From positions 18,985,981 to 19,049,980 of the forward strand of contig OZ024735.1 in the NCBI GenBank assembly GCA_964016875.1: 64,000 nucleotides of DNA. The letters run 5' to 3'. Position 1 is the first letter of the stretch; every line of letters starts with the position of its first letter. The notes beneath the pieces are model-generated. The model was not told where the DNA came from and did no database searches. It saw only the letters and a list, made by a program, of their open reading frames with translations. This DNA comes from Fallopia convolvulus. Its lineage: Eukaryota > Streptophyta > Magnoliopsida > Caryophyllales > Polygonaceae. Below are positions 34,860-46,520 of this stretch, one piece after another. The position numbers and the translations under genes are program-made.

Positions 34860-35110
34860 GCGCGGTTGCAGTTTGGGGTGCCAACCCGCGCTTCGCCAGC
34901 AGAACGGTGATCCTACGGAGCGCGGTTTGGGTCGGGAAAGCGCGGTCGCGGTTTGGGGTGCCATCCCGCGCTTCGCCCGCAGAATCGTAATCCTGCGGAG
35001 CGCGGTCTAGGGTCAGGGGAGCGCGGTCACGGTTTGGGGTGCTAACTCGCGCTTCGCCCGCAGAACGGTGATCCTGCGGAGCGCGGTTTTGAGGCGAACG
35101 AGACTGCACT
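34860..35110 (-). repeat. 80-81-bp GC-rich minisatellite inside the Copia linker
   Basis: Units sharing gcgcttcgcc and gagcgcggtttgg lie at 34891, 34971 and 35052 (spacing 80 and 81 bp). They encode a repeated APQD.SAGEAR.TPNRDRA peptide between integrase and reverse transcriptase. Because 80 is not a multiple of three, one unit shifts the frame. Confidence 0.85.
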
Positions 35111-35328
35111 AACGCATCCGGCGAGTTATGAGGCGGAAATAAAAAGAGAGGTGAAATGGACTCAGAATTCGGACTGGGATCCGATGTAGTAGGACTACGA
35201 AAGGGAAAACACGACTCATTGAAAGTGACATGTCTAGACAAGATGATTTTGTGAGTTTGGAGGTCATAACATATGTATCCTCTGTGATTGTCCGGATATC
35301 CGCTGAAGTTTATGATTTATTTGAGCGG

Positions 35329-36646
35329 TCAAGTTAGGGAAACAAAGACACCCAAAAACCTGTAGGTGGTCATAAGTAGGTGTGCAATTGTATAGAAGTT
35401 GTGTGGGGGACCGATTTTGAAGGAGAGGAGAGGGTAGAATGTTAAGTAGACAAGCAGCGGTGGACGTCGCATAGGCCCAAAAGGCGGGTGGTAGAGTCGC
35501 ATGAAAAAGAAGGCTTCAGACCATACTTGTGATCGTACGAATACTACGCTCGACTTTACCATTTTGAGAAGAAGTGTATGGACAGGTGAAGCGAAACGCA
35601 ATACCGTGGGTTTGAAAGAACAGATGAAATTCATGGTTATTAAATTCTTTTCCCATATCAAATTGAAAGGATTTTATTTGGCAGTTGAATTGCGTTTGGA
35701 CGAATTTATGAAAGCGAACGAAATGATCGAACACTTGGGACTTATATTTAAGAGGACATATCCAAAGAAAATGAGAATAATCATCCAAAAACACCAGATA
35801 ATATTTATGACCAGCCAAACTAGTAATAGGAGAGGTCCAAAGATCACTATGAATAATATAAAACGGTGCAACAGACACATTTTTAGACTGAAAGAAAGGT
35901 AGTTTGGTATGCTTCCCTAATTGACAAGCTTGACAACTAGAGGAATCATACTTTTTATTACACCTAGATAAAACAGAATTCTTAAGCAAAGAAAAGACAG
36001 GAGCGCCAAGATGACCGCAACGAGCATGCCAAACTGGGGCAGACACAACAGAGAAAACGGAAGGGCTAGACGATCGAAGTGAAGATGCAGGCTGACACGT
36101 GACCGGGTAAAGCTCGCCGGAGCTAGTGCATCTCATTCGAGGAGTTCCCGTTCGAAGATCCTTTACAGAAAAACCAAACGGGTCAAATTCAACGGAAACA
36201 TTGTTATCAGAAGTGAATTGCCGAACAAAAATAAGGTTTTTAATAAGGTTTGGGGCAACTAGGACATTGTTAAGGCAGAGGGGTGTTGTTTTGCTTGGTA
36301 AAGTTGTGGATCTGTGACCCAAACATGGAATGTACTTGCCATTTCCATCTATTATCGAATGAGAATTACTCTTAGAAGTAAAGGACGAGAGATTACCTTG
36401 GTTGTGTGTCATGTTGGAGGATGCCTCGGTGTCCATGTACCAATTGTTGTCCGGCGGATACAGCGTCATATTGTTGAAAGCTTGATTCAAATCCATCATT
36501 TTCTGAAAGCCATGGCCGGGATCCGAGTACACCGTGTGAGCTTGCTGCATAGAGGATCGAGGGGCCAGGCCAAGTAAGCCTTGCGCTGGAAGCGATGGAT
36601 ACGGGCATGGAGGTCGATTCCGAACCGTGGAAGGCCAAGGCTGCAT
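35329..36646 (-). pseudogene. Copia protease and integrase region
   Basis: An open 376-codon stretch has the protease site WYMDTEASSNMTHN, where the usual DTG/DSG is DTE, a change likely to kill the protease. Then comes the integrase zinc finger (WHARCGHLG, CQACQLGKH) and the catalytic core: HSDLWTSP (first D), FDMGKEF (second D, usual DNG), and TSSQNGKVER (E). The end runs on in another frame (to about 35329). Confidence 0.88.
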
Positions 36647-36653
36647 GTTCTGG

Positions 36654-37411
36654 TTAATCGGGATCCATCCATAATGAGTCCGCTGAAATTGAATGCCCGC
36701 GCCCGCGGTTCCATGCCCGCGGTTCCACGCCCGCGCCTGCGATCCTTGCCTCGCCCACGCCCGCGGTTGTTGTTGTCGCGCCCGCTTCTATCGGAAGGCG
36801 CAGATTGCTGGGCCGGCGGATCAACGGGTGGGGGGTCGGAGTGCAGGTGGTGTTGAGGGCTTTAACCTCAGCCTTTAGCGCATCGCGCTTCTCCCGACGG
36901 GTTTCTTCAAGCAAAATCATCGATTGGGCATGAGCGAAATCGGGAAACGTAATGTGTTGTTGAATTAAGCTTGCAACCGTATCATATTCAGCAGATAAAC
37001 TAGAAATCAGTTGGATGACCATTTGCTTCTGAGAGACCGGGAAGTCGACATTGGCCATCTGATCTGTAAGATCTTTCATGTGTTGACAGTAAGCCGAAAC
37101 AGATGGAAATGACTCAAGGCGACACCTCGAGAACTCGTTTTGCAAGTAAACCGTCCGAGAGGCCTTATTGTCTTGAAAAATGTCTTGCATGCGATTCCAG
37201 GCAGACATAGCAGTCGCTCCCGGCGTGAGAATAGTAAGCAGCAAGTCAGACGAGATAGTGGCATAGATCCATTGAAGAATTATGGCATCTAATTGATCCC
37301 ATAGGGCATCATCCACATTAAAAGGGCGGGGGACAGATGGATCGATGTGATCAAGCACCCGATGCGCACGAGCAGCAACACGAAAGAGGGCAACCCATGA
37401 ATTATACTTCG
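36654..37411 (-). pseudogene. Copia gag, main part
   Basis: A gag frame (NSWVALFRVAARAHRVLDHI, WNRMQDIF, TVYLQNEF, YCQHMKDLTDQM) typical of Copia UBN2-type gag. It ends in a glycine/arginine-rich basic tail with no zinc knuckle visible. Its first ~67 codons are on the far side of the hAT-type insertion (40142-40341). Confidence 0.85.
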
Positions 37412-37419
37412 TATTAGAA

Positions 37420-40133
37420 TAGGGGTTCTCACGGGTCCCCGACCCGACCCGCATTTTGCGGGTCGGGCGCCCGACTCGCAATTATCGGGTCGGGCTGCGG
37501 ATCAAGAATTTGAAAAATTCGGGTCGCGAGTCAGGTCAGGCCAAACCCAATGGGTTGCGGGTCAACTCGCAAACCCGCGCCCTTTTTAAAAATAAAAAAT
37601 AAAAAATATGTATATTACTATATTGAAAAACTTAGTGTATTGAAAAGTGAAAATTGGGCCTCATATTTGCCTCAGTCTCTGACCCGCGCCTCCCTCTCCA
37701 AAAACCCTAGGGCGATCCCGACTCGCACCTCCCTCTCCAAAACTCCGCCGTTGCTGGTTGGTGAAGCCCGACTCGCGCCTGACTCCGACAGTCGCAGTGT
37801 GACACCCCTATACCCTATGACGTATACTCTGTAAAACTTATCTCTTATATAAGGTGATAATTCACATATAACAATTATCCATGCAAGCACATAGCAGACA
37901 TTAACAACCATAAAAGGTTGCACACATAGTTCTATGCCGTTACTTGTCATACTAAAACATCTGTCACTTATCTTATTTACAACTCATATGTATAGGATGC
38001 AAAATGAGGAGGAGAAGGTTGCATTGAGCTTCAGCCGGCCGACCTGTATGAATGTGACCTCTAAAGAGACACACGTCAGAAAGTTCTAGCTGAACCTGAA
38101 AAATTATTTTGCGATTTACGTGAGTCGCATACTTAGTGAATATAAACCATCATCAATTATTTCACACAGAGTCAAACATTTAGTCCATGTACATATACAT
38201 ACATATTATATATATGTCATATAGGAATTTACTATGCAAATGCAAATGTCGATGTATCCGATTTATTATTCTGTGAACTGTTCAAGCCTGAATCTACCCC
38301 GGGTTTCCATTACCGACTCTTTTTCATATACCAACTTTTTTTATTTTTCCTTTTTTTTTCCATTACCGACTTTTAGGCATCTTAGGCCTCATTTGCTCAA
38401 TTATCATCTCTTAGGCATCTCAGGCCTCATGTATGACCCGTAGGTCTCTTTTGTATACAAATTCAGGGCAAGACAGTCATAAATCCTTTTAATCTCATGC
38501 AATATGCTACGCAATCAAGTGCATCCTGTAACCATATATCATATGCCATCTGTTAACATACCTTTTGTGCAAACAACTCTGGAAATTTCAGAGCTATCAC
38601 ATCTATCCATATAATCCATATAACATATATCCATATAACTCATGTAGCACATATATCATATATCCATACAACACATATAGCACATAGGGTTGAATCTCCG
38701 GTCTATACTCACCTGTTTAAAGCAGATACTATATTTCTCCCCCTTGACTCTGACCACGGTCTATTACTTGGGCTCCTATATGTAACCCAATGCAAATTAG
38801 GCTATTTACTCTTATAAACTCTAACCCCAAATGCAATAAAATGCCAAAATGCATTACAACTTCTTGTGCATCTTTCCAAATCCTTTAAAACTTGACAACA
38901 ATAAACTATACGTATAGAAGAACATTTTTCTAGTTCAAACCTTTCTGAAAAACTTGATCAAAGGGCTCCCTAATATCCTTACAAAACGAAACCCTAAAAA
39001 TACTCTGAAATCTTTTACCGAATATAAATCCGACATCGAAAACACCATTTGAAAACTATAGATCAACTGATTTCTCAAATAAAAGCAACTGTAGATCTAG
39101 ATCTGAAAAAATTAGAAAAATCCAGATAAACTATTAACTAATTAAAACTTACCAAACCACGTTTGTACTTTGAGATTAAAACCCGATAGAAGAGATCTCG
39201 TACCAAAACCAAGATCAAACAACAAAACCTTCCTTTTTTCTTCTCTTCTCTCGTTTCTTTTCTCCATCTCACCTCTGTTTTTTTTTCTTACGTATGAAAC
39301 CTAATAATAGGGAAGAAGATGATAAATTACACATATATATCAATTGAACTTGGAGTCGGCAAAAGCATAGTAAAGTCGGCATATTTTCATAAATTACAAT
39401 TTCCACCCTTAAATCTCCTTTACTACAAACTTTACCCTGAATTAATTAATAATTAATTTTTATTTAAATTTTTTTAAAATATAATAAACTTAATTAGAAA
39501 ATAAATATTACTTTTAAAAACTTACTATATATCATGCCAATATGCTATGCATATGAACACCGAATGACGTATGCACTTGGGTCGGGGATGTTACACGCAG
39601 TGTCGCACGCAGTTGGTGAAGCCTGACTCCGACAGTCGACTCGTTCCAGATCCGCTCGTTGTTGGTGTCGCACGCATTCGACTCGTTGCTGAAGTCTCTG
39701 ACTGTCGGCTCGTTCCAGATCTCTGTCGTTGCTCGCCCTCGACTCGCACCGCTCGCCAACCTCGCCTGCTCGGAGCCTCGGAGTGAAGCTGTTGCAGTGT
39801 AAGACACTTTGACCTCCCTTGCTCATGATTAATTGATTAATTGTTGATTAATTGCAGTGTAAGACACCTCGCTTGCCGGTGTCGATTAATTGTTGATTAA
39901 CCTCACCTGCTCACAGTACTTTGTAGCTTCTTTAACTTTAAGTGCGTAGATACTAAATAGGCAGCATTATTGCAATTTAATTGATTAATTGCAGTGTAAG
40001 ACATACTTTTTTCAGTTTTTTGAAATGCATGCGGGTCAGCGGGTTGACCCGCGACCCGACCCGCAAAACCCGCAACTCGCGGGTCGTGTCTGAAAAATTT
40101 ACGGGTCATCGACCCGACCCGTGAGCACCCCTA
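37420..40133. mobile_element. hAT-type non-autonomous element (2.7 kb) inserted in Copia gag
   Basis: The ends taggggttctcacgggtc and (reverse complement) taggggtgctcacgggtc are inverted, with CCCGACCCGAC-rich arms. The flanks tattagaa (37412-37419) and tataagaa (40134-40141) are a 7-of-8 match 8-bp TSD. Excising it rejoins the gag frame. Nearly 1.8 kb of it is a solo LTR nested inside. Confidence 0.88.
37798..39595. mobile_element. Solo LTR (1.8 kb), nested in the hAT-type element
   Basis: It begins TGTGACACCCCTATA and ends GGGATGTTACA, with a perfect 5-bp TSD cgcag on both sides (37793-37797 and 39596-39600). No coding. The TGTRACACCCC start resembles that of the 15588-18735 insertion, but the bodies look different. 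Confidence 0.88.
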
Positions 40134-40141
40134 TATAAGAA

Positions 40142-40341
40142 GCATCAAGCACCAGTGGAATGAGATTTTTGATGTTGGAAACCGCCAAGGCAGAATGAAA
40201 CGACGATTTGTTGTTTGAGGATCCCGATGCAGACGCATCAGAAATTAGCGTCGTGACTTCCGACGTGGATTTTCCGTCGAGCGCAACCGGAGTTTTCAGA
40301 TCCAGATTTGCCGGGGTATTCGACGATTCGTCGTCCGACAT
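40142..40341 (-). pseudogene. Copia gag, N-terminal part
   Basis: MSDDESSNTPANL starts the gag frame (ATG at 40341-40339), and 'SALAVSNIKNLIPLVLDA' leads into the segment continued at 37411. The two parts are separated by the hAT-type insertion. Confidence 0.8.
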
Positions 40342-40359
40342 GGTGAAGAGGCAATTTGA

Positions 40360-40632
40360 TTAGGGTTTAATGAACCGAGGGGAGCGGGAAGAAGGTGGGC
40401 AACGGAGGTTCTCAAGGAATAACCGGTAGGATCGGGAAGGAGAGGCCGGCGGCGTAGACAAGTTTGATTTGGATGTTGGATTTTCCTGCAAGCCTAGACA
40501 ATAATTGGGTTGGAGCGTATGTATACCATCGTGAGAGCCCATAACAGCCCATTTGACGTGCAACTCATTTAGGGCAACTTTATAATGTACTCCAGTTCCA
40601 AGCTCATTAATGTCTATACGTGGGAATTTCAT
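40360..40632 (-). other. Unrecognised 90-aa ORF upstream of the Copia element
   Basis: The first half (FPRIDINELG, VHYKVALNELHVKWAVMGSHD) has protein-like composition. I cannot assign a family. The ORF ends just upstream of the Copia gag start and could be a fragment of a gene or of the element's leader. Low support as a real gene. Confidence 0.25.
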
Positions 40633-42870
40633 TCTCTTAGAGCACTTTTATTGGTGCTTTCTAGATTCTAGGTTGCTCTTTTAAATAATAAATTAACGGA
40701 GAGTGAATTCTCTTTTAAGAGAATCGTTGCTCTTTTTGATAGAAAAGAGCATCGTGCTCTTTTCAATAAATGCAGATTTTTTTTATTTTTTTTTAAAAAT
40801 AGGTACCAAAACGCGGCGTTTTGGCCAAAGGGGGGCATGAACGTCGCGTTTCACACGCAAGAGAAGGCTGAGCCTTCTCCAACGTGGCGCCACGCGTGGC
40901 CCTATTATTGGGCGACGCGTGGTGCTTTTAATACATTTATAAATGTATTTTGGCAACCCTAAACTTAAAAAAAATTACCATAAGTCTAGATTTTTTTTCT
41001 CTACATTTAGACATCCATTTTGACTATATTTGACATACTTTTTAAAAAAATGTGTATTTTTGGTATCTTTAGCTCCAAAAATACTTAAATATTGTTATGT
41101 TATGGTAGTTTTATAAAATTTAATTGATTAAAATTTGTAATAATTTCAAAAAAAATTGTGTGATTTTTTGTGTCTACAAAAATTTGGTTACTATTTTTTT
41201 AAATGTATTTATTTTCTAAAATAATTGTGTGAATAAATGAAGAGAAAAATTAGTTGGCTTAAATTTAATTATGAAATTATGTATTATGTTATATTATTTG
41301 CTTTGAAAATACAAAAAATGTGTATTTTTTCAATCATTTATTTATGAATCATCAAATTAATTAATATTTTATATTTATAAATATACATGGATAGTATTTT
41401 GGTAATTGATAGTAAATGGTATATTTATAATTTTAAATGAAATGAAAGGGTATATTTATAAATTGAATGATATGAAAAGGTAACTTTTGGGGATGCTAGT
41501 TTTTGGATTGATAAAATAGTAAAATGGATATGAGATGCTACAATGGTGTGGCGGAGTGAGAAAGGGAGAGTAATGGCAAAAAGAGCATCCTAGCACCTCC
41601 ATGTTTTTGTACGAGAAATTTAGGGTGGCTGGTGCATGTAAAATCTCTAGGCTTATGTTGTTTACTCTCTCATGTTTCAATATATCAACCCTGGGATTTG
41701 GAAATTGCATGAATTTATACACATTTAGGGCTTGTTTTGTATTGAGTATAAAAAGGAAAATCGTCAAGACAATGTATCTAATCTATTTTTAGTTTATTGT
41801 TTATTAACTAAAATGCTAACCAATAGTCCCCTTCTCCCATTTTTCTTACAAAATTTCAGCTAATTCTCCTCATCCCTTAATTTTAACATGAACCATATCA
41901 CCTATTCTCCTCTAACCATATCCTTCCCTCCTCTTCTTTACTCTACGAAAAAAAAGGACCAATATCAGTTTTTATGCAATTTTATTTTCTCTTTTCTTTC
42001 CGTACTTTTATACCAACTTGGCTCTTAGAATGCATAACCGAAATGAATCAATAAAAACTTGTCAGACTTCCTCATATGACAGCAACCCAACTACATGATG
42101 TGCTATTGTATTAGTCCGAAAATGTATGTTTTTGTAAATTAAATGTACACACTGGTCCGATGCGTTTTTAGAGTTGGCATGTATGATCAATGCAAAGTCC
42201 AATATGATTTGCACATTATAGTAAAGCTGTGAATAACCTAAGAGACTCGTCTAATCCATCATGACATGAATTTGAAGCATACATACAATCAAATTGACAT
42301 CAATCCGGCCAAGATAGACAAAAACAGATTTTGATCCCATTTACAATGATAACCAGCTATATTGCCATCTCAGGGAAGATAAATACTCTAATCCAGAATG
42401 GCAGATGAAGCTGGTCACGTTTTTGTGAGGGTGTTATGGGGAAAATGGCAAACGAAGTGATCATGTTAACATCTTACTAACTTTGAAGGTTTTAGGCAGG
42501 GCATCAGTTGCGATTCGTTCGTGTATATTAAGGAGATGGGTAGAGGTATGTGTACAGGGGTCTAGCTCGTCTGTTCTTTGATGTCACTTATATTTTCCCC
42601 ACTCATGATCATCATGTGGGATTTTTTCTTGAAATGCCTCCTGTAGTTTAGTGCATCATGTATTAATTAATCTCTGCTGTTTCCAGTGTTTTTTTATTTA
42701 GGGGGGTGTTTGTCATTGTTAGTCCTCCATTCTGTACTTGATCTTCTAAACCAAATTAGTGTGATCTTGGAGATGCTAATTGCATTTCCATTTCCATTTT
42801 CATCTAATAAAATTGGCAATTCTTGGTCTTTGCTGTTTCATAGTGATTGAGGTGGCATCTTGGAAAAGTA
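40633..42870. other. Intergenic DNA, possible MITE at 40638-41590
   Basis: From 40638, repeated gctctttt/aaaagagc motifs suggest a foldback element that may end near 41590 (reading gagcatcctagcacc), but no TSD was found. A GC-rich patch (40805-40925) contains ggcgccacgcgtgg. The remainder to 42870 shows no ORF or repeat I can support. Confidence 0.35.
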
Positions 42871-43545
42871 TGAAATTCAAGTAGTACATGGCATCTTTGA
42901 ATATGGCCGAGCTCTGGGGGGTTCTTGATGGTCTCGACCTTGCCTGGCGTCAGGGGCATAGGAACGTCATCCTGGAGCTTGATTCGAAGTTGGTGGTTGA
43001 CCTCATCGGGAAGAATCTTCATCAATCTCACCCCCTCTTTAGCCTGGTCTCTAATGTCCAAGGCTTTTTTACTCGACAATGGAACGTTCGGGTCCGCCAT
43101 GTCTTCAGGGAAGCGAATTCCGTCGCCGACTCCCTCGCCGCCCTCGCCTTTTCCTACCCCGTTGGTTTGCATTTGTTATTTGACTCGCCTGTGGGTTCGT
43201 TATCTTTGATTTCTAAAGACTTTCGTGGGCGTTCTCGCCCTCGTAACATTTGTACTTGATTTCTAATTAATCCCTAGGCCTTGCCTTTTTCCGACCAAAA
43301 AAAAATGATAGTGAATTTTGATGAAAAAACTTGTAGATTTATAATATCTTCTATTAAAATTATCTTACATAATCTGCGTTGATCCACTTGATTTAGATGC
43401 AAATATTATGCTTGCATTCCCATCTAATATAATTGGAAAATCTTGATCTTTGTCATTTCATACTACGTGTAGTAATTAAAGAGGCATCTTTATTCTACCA
43501 AAAAAATAAATTAAAGAGGCATCTTTGAAAAGTATGAAATCAACC
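42770..43545 (+). repeat. Diverged ~100-bp duplication flanking a LINE fragment
   Basis: The block with catctaataaaattgg, tcttggtctttg and gaggcatctt-gaaaagtatgaaat at 42790-42870 recurs at 43415-43545 with changes and a small internal duplication. The LINE tail lies between. Confidence 0.65.
42888..43307 (+). pseudogene. LINE 3' end: RNase H-like domain with poly(A) tail
   Basis: A 123-codon ORF matches the RVT_3 RNase H-like domain of plant LINEs: AELWGVLDGLDLAW, VILELDSKLVVDLI, VFREANSVADSLAALAF. It ends at the natural stop (43257) and is followed by about 40 bp of 3' UTR and an A9 run at 43299-43307, the 3' tail of a LINE insertion. Upstream RT is absent (5' truncation). GC content is higher than in its surroundings. 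Confidence 0.85.
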
Positions 43546-43547
43546 TG

Positions 43548-43939
43548 ATTATGATTTGTTGACATACTTGTATACGCGCTTTAAAATTTTTTTATATGGA
43601 GAACCATTCATTTCATGGTGAAAATTTGATTTTTCCAAGTGTCTTATTATGATTTGTTGAAATACTTATATACGCGCTTTAAAATTTCTGTATATGGAGA
43701 ACCATTCATTTCATGGTGAAAATTTGATTTTTCCAAGTGTCTTATTATGATTTGTTGAAATACTTATATACGCGCTTTAAAATTTCTGTATATGGAGAAC
43801 CATTCATTTCATGGTGAAAATTTGATTTTTCCAAGTGTCTTATTATGATTTGTTGAAATACTTATATACGCGCTTTGAAATTTCTGTATATGGAGAACCA
43901 TTCATTTCATGGTGAAAATTTGATTTTTCCAAGTGTATA
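43548..43939 (+). repeat. 98-bp tandem repeat, four units
   Basis: The gatttgttga start recurs at 43553, 43651, 43749 and 43847, exactly 98 bp apart. Each unit contains tacgcgcttt and atggagaaccattcatttca. The last three are almost identical; the first differs at several bases. Confidence 0.95.
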
Positions 43940-44525
43940 GATTAAGAGCCTTTAAAGGCTGATTTCTTGTGCACACTAAAAAAATCCTCGGCGCATACAG
44001 AAAATCAATTTCCATGACTCTTCATGAAGAATGAATTCTATGGATATCTGGTGTACAAAAGATATCACACTTTATGAAGAGTGACTCTTCATGAAATGTG
44101 GTGCTTTGCGAAGCGTGTGGGTTTTATTCGTACTTCGCACTCACCACCGCCATACCTGGATATTGTTTCAACAACTTAAAATTTTAATTTTGGATTTCTT
44201 ATCTTATTTGTATCTTCTATTCTAATCTAGATAGATTAGAGAGCAAGAATTCAAACCCTGTATATATTCATTCATTAGTAACTTCTTTAAAAACACAACA
44301 TTCACATAATCTTAAATTACAATGTCATCCAACGAATTATCACTGTCGGACTCACCATATGAAGAAAATTCATCCGCCAAAGCGCCACTCTTCATGAGGA
44401 ATTATGCTTTGACGAAGCGCCACCCTTCATGGCAAAGAATGAAATATCGCCATCGTGTTCCCGTGTGATTTGGGAGGTCGTTTCGTTAAGAGCTATTTGA
44501 TGTGAACATGAATCTGAATAGAGAA
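43940..44525. other. Intergenic DNA
   Basis: It contains short inverted phrases (actcttcatgaaga, atgaagagtgactcttcat at about 44080-44098). No gene supported. Confidence 0.45.
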
Positions 44526-44528
44526 TTA

Positions 44529-44861
44529 GGTCCCGTTTGGTTGCAATTTATGAAAACATAAACGGAATGAAAATGAATGTAGTCCATTTTAGTGTCATGA
44601 TACGTTGACAAAAAAAAATCAACTTGTTTTGCACAACCTCTTATCCATTGTAAAAAGGGGTTTGCTCCACCTCAATCATTCTTCCATCATAGTGGTGGGT
44701 AACAAAATAGTGGAATCACCCCCTTCCATCTCACTTTTACAATGGACAAGTTGTTGGATGATTTTTTTATAGAAATATATCATGACACTAAAAATGGTCT
44801 AGATTCATTTCGTTGCCGTTTACGTTTACGTTTCCATATATCACGACAAACCAAACGGGCC
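44529..44861. mobile_element. Tourist/Harbinger-type MITE (333 bp)
   Basis: The ends ggtcccgtttggttg and (reverse complement) ggcccgtttggtttg are inverted; flanks are TTA on both sides (44526-44528 and 44862-44864), the Harbinger TSD. Subterminal motifs aaacataaacgg and ccgtttacgttt also pair. Confidence 0.88.
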
Positions 44862-46382
44862 TTAACATTTCCATCAGATAAAAAGACTTCGTTTCTCACA
44901 TTTGAGTCAACTTGGAAGGTCGTTGTTTTGTGAGTATATGAATATGAAGACCAACCATTACATATATAAAATATACCTGGAGTACTAATCGTGATTATTC
45001 ACTACACACACTTTGAATAATACAAAAGAAAAAAATCAAGCAAAGATTATATAACATCTGCAACAACATGATCAGAGTAGCCTCTATTTTGGTATTAGTG
45101 CTTGTTGTACTATTCTTCCTTGCAAGCAATAACATTGACATTGCTGAATCCAGAGTTGTTTGCAGAGAGGAGGAGAAGCATACGCTCATCGACTTCAAGC
45201 TCAGCTTTGGTTTTAATGATGGTCTTTCAAGTTGGAGCATTTACATCCCAGAGTGTGGTGATTTGTCTTACCTTGGCTTGGAAAGCAATCAACTTCGACC
45301 GTCCTTGTTTGTGTTGCAGCACTTGACGTCCTTGAATCTTAGTGGCAACACATTTACTATGAGAATCCCGGAGGTCATAGGTTCTCTTAGTAAGCTGACA
45401 TCTCTTAATCTTGAAGATTCTGGATTCTACGGTAAGATTCCTCCCCATCTTGGCAATCTTACCAGATTGCAAACTCTTGGGCTTGGAGAGTCATCTGGCC
45501 TCTTGTATGCTGATAATTTGCAATGGCTTGGAAGATGTGGATTTGAGCAATGCAACAGATTGGCTTTCTTCAATCAAAATACTTCCCTCTTTATCGGCGT
45601 TTGATTGCGCATCTTGTTCTCTTCCTCTTGTACCACCACTTGTTTCATCTACGTGTCTCCTTAATCATTCCACCTCTCTCCAAACCCTTGATCTTTCTAA
45701 TAGCAATATTTCTCCTTTAGCTTTTTCTTGCTTGATCGCCGGTACTAATACTCTTGAATCTGTATATCTAGAATAGACAAATTTAGAACCGTACCTTGAG
45801 GAATTTCTCCAAACCATGATTTATAGTGCTAGATATACCTTGGCGGCACTGATTATTACTAGCAACAACCTAACTAGGCTACCTCCTGAATTGATGATGT
45901 TTCCACTGCTCGAGTACTTGGATGTATCTCATAATCAATTGTGTGAATTCATCACACAAGATTCATTGGGTAACTTAAAAAAGCTTCAATCTCTGGATAT
46001 CTCTAATAACCTCATCGAAAGACTTCCAGACCTCACCAAACTCTCTTCCTTGACACAATTGGGTGCCTCTTTCAATAGAATGAGTGGAAACCTTGATGCA
46101 CTTTTCCACCATCTCCCAACAAATCTGACCATTTTACAACTTTCGGCCAACTCCTTCAACAGATGCACACTTGTCAAAATTTTCCTACTTACAAGCTTTA
46201 GACTTAGCAGAGAATTATCATTTGACATTTAATTTTAGAAAAAGTTGGGTGCCTCCGTTCCAACTACTGTATCTAGTATTAAGATCTTGTAAGATAGGAC
46301 CACGTTTTCCAAACTGGGTTTTGACACAAATATCCTTGTATTATCTCGACCTTTCAAACTCCTCGATCTCTGATATTATTCC

Positions 46383-46520
46383 TGTTAGAAATAATTATTA
46401 GCATTATTATTTATGTCTTTGTTTTAGTCAGACCTAGTCTTTAGGAATATGCAGTTAGTGCTACTGGTTATTATGTAGTGCCAGATTAGTAGGGATATGC
46501 TGTTAGTGGGATTTCCTTTT
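46383..46520 (+). repeat. Partial 5' LTR of the scrambled Copia (first 138 bp)
   Basis: Identical by eye to the first 138 bases of the 3' LTR, then switches abruptly into antisense gag at a cctttt/tggcc junction. Confidence 0.9.

Larger units (their letters stand above)
33036..40341 (-). mobile_element. Degraded Copia retrotransposon (minus strand), interrupted by a hAT-type insertion
   Basis: In minus-strand order: gag (40341-36654, split at 37412-40141), protease/integrase (36646-35329), a repeat-filled linker (35241-34755), reverse transcriptase and RNase H (34804-33169), and a short 3' LTR (33174-33036). The motif set (HSDLWTSP, YVDD, 'TRSKAGIFKPR') fits the Ale-type Copia lineage. No 5' LTR or primer-binding site is visible upstream of 40341, so the 5' end is lost. 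Several frameshifts and stops make it inactive. Confidence 0.85.

Noticed and set aside
35501..35902. 133-aa plus-strand ORF
   Set aside because: Antisense to the Copia integrase; no independent support.
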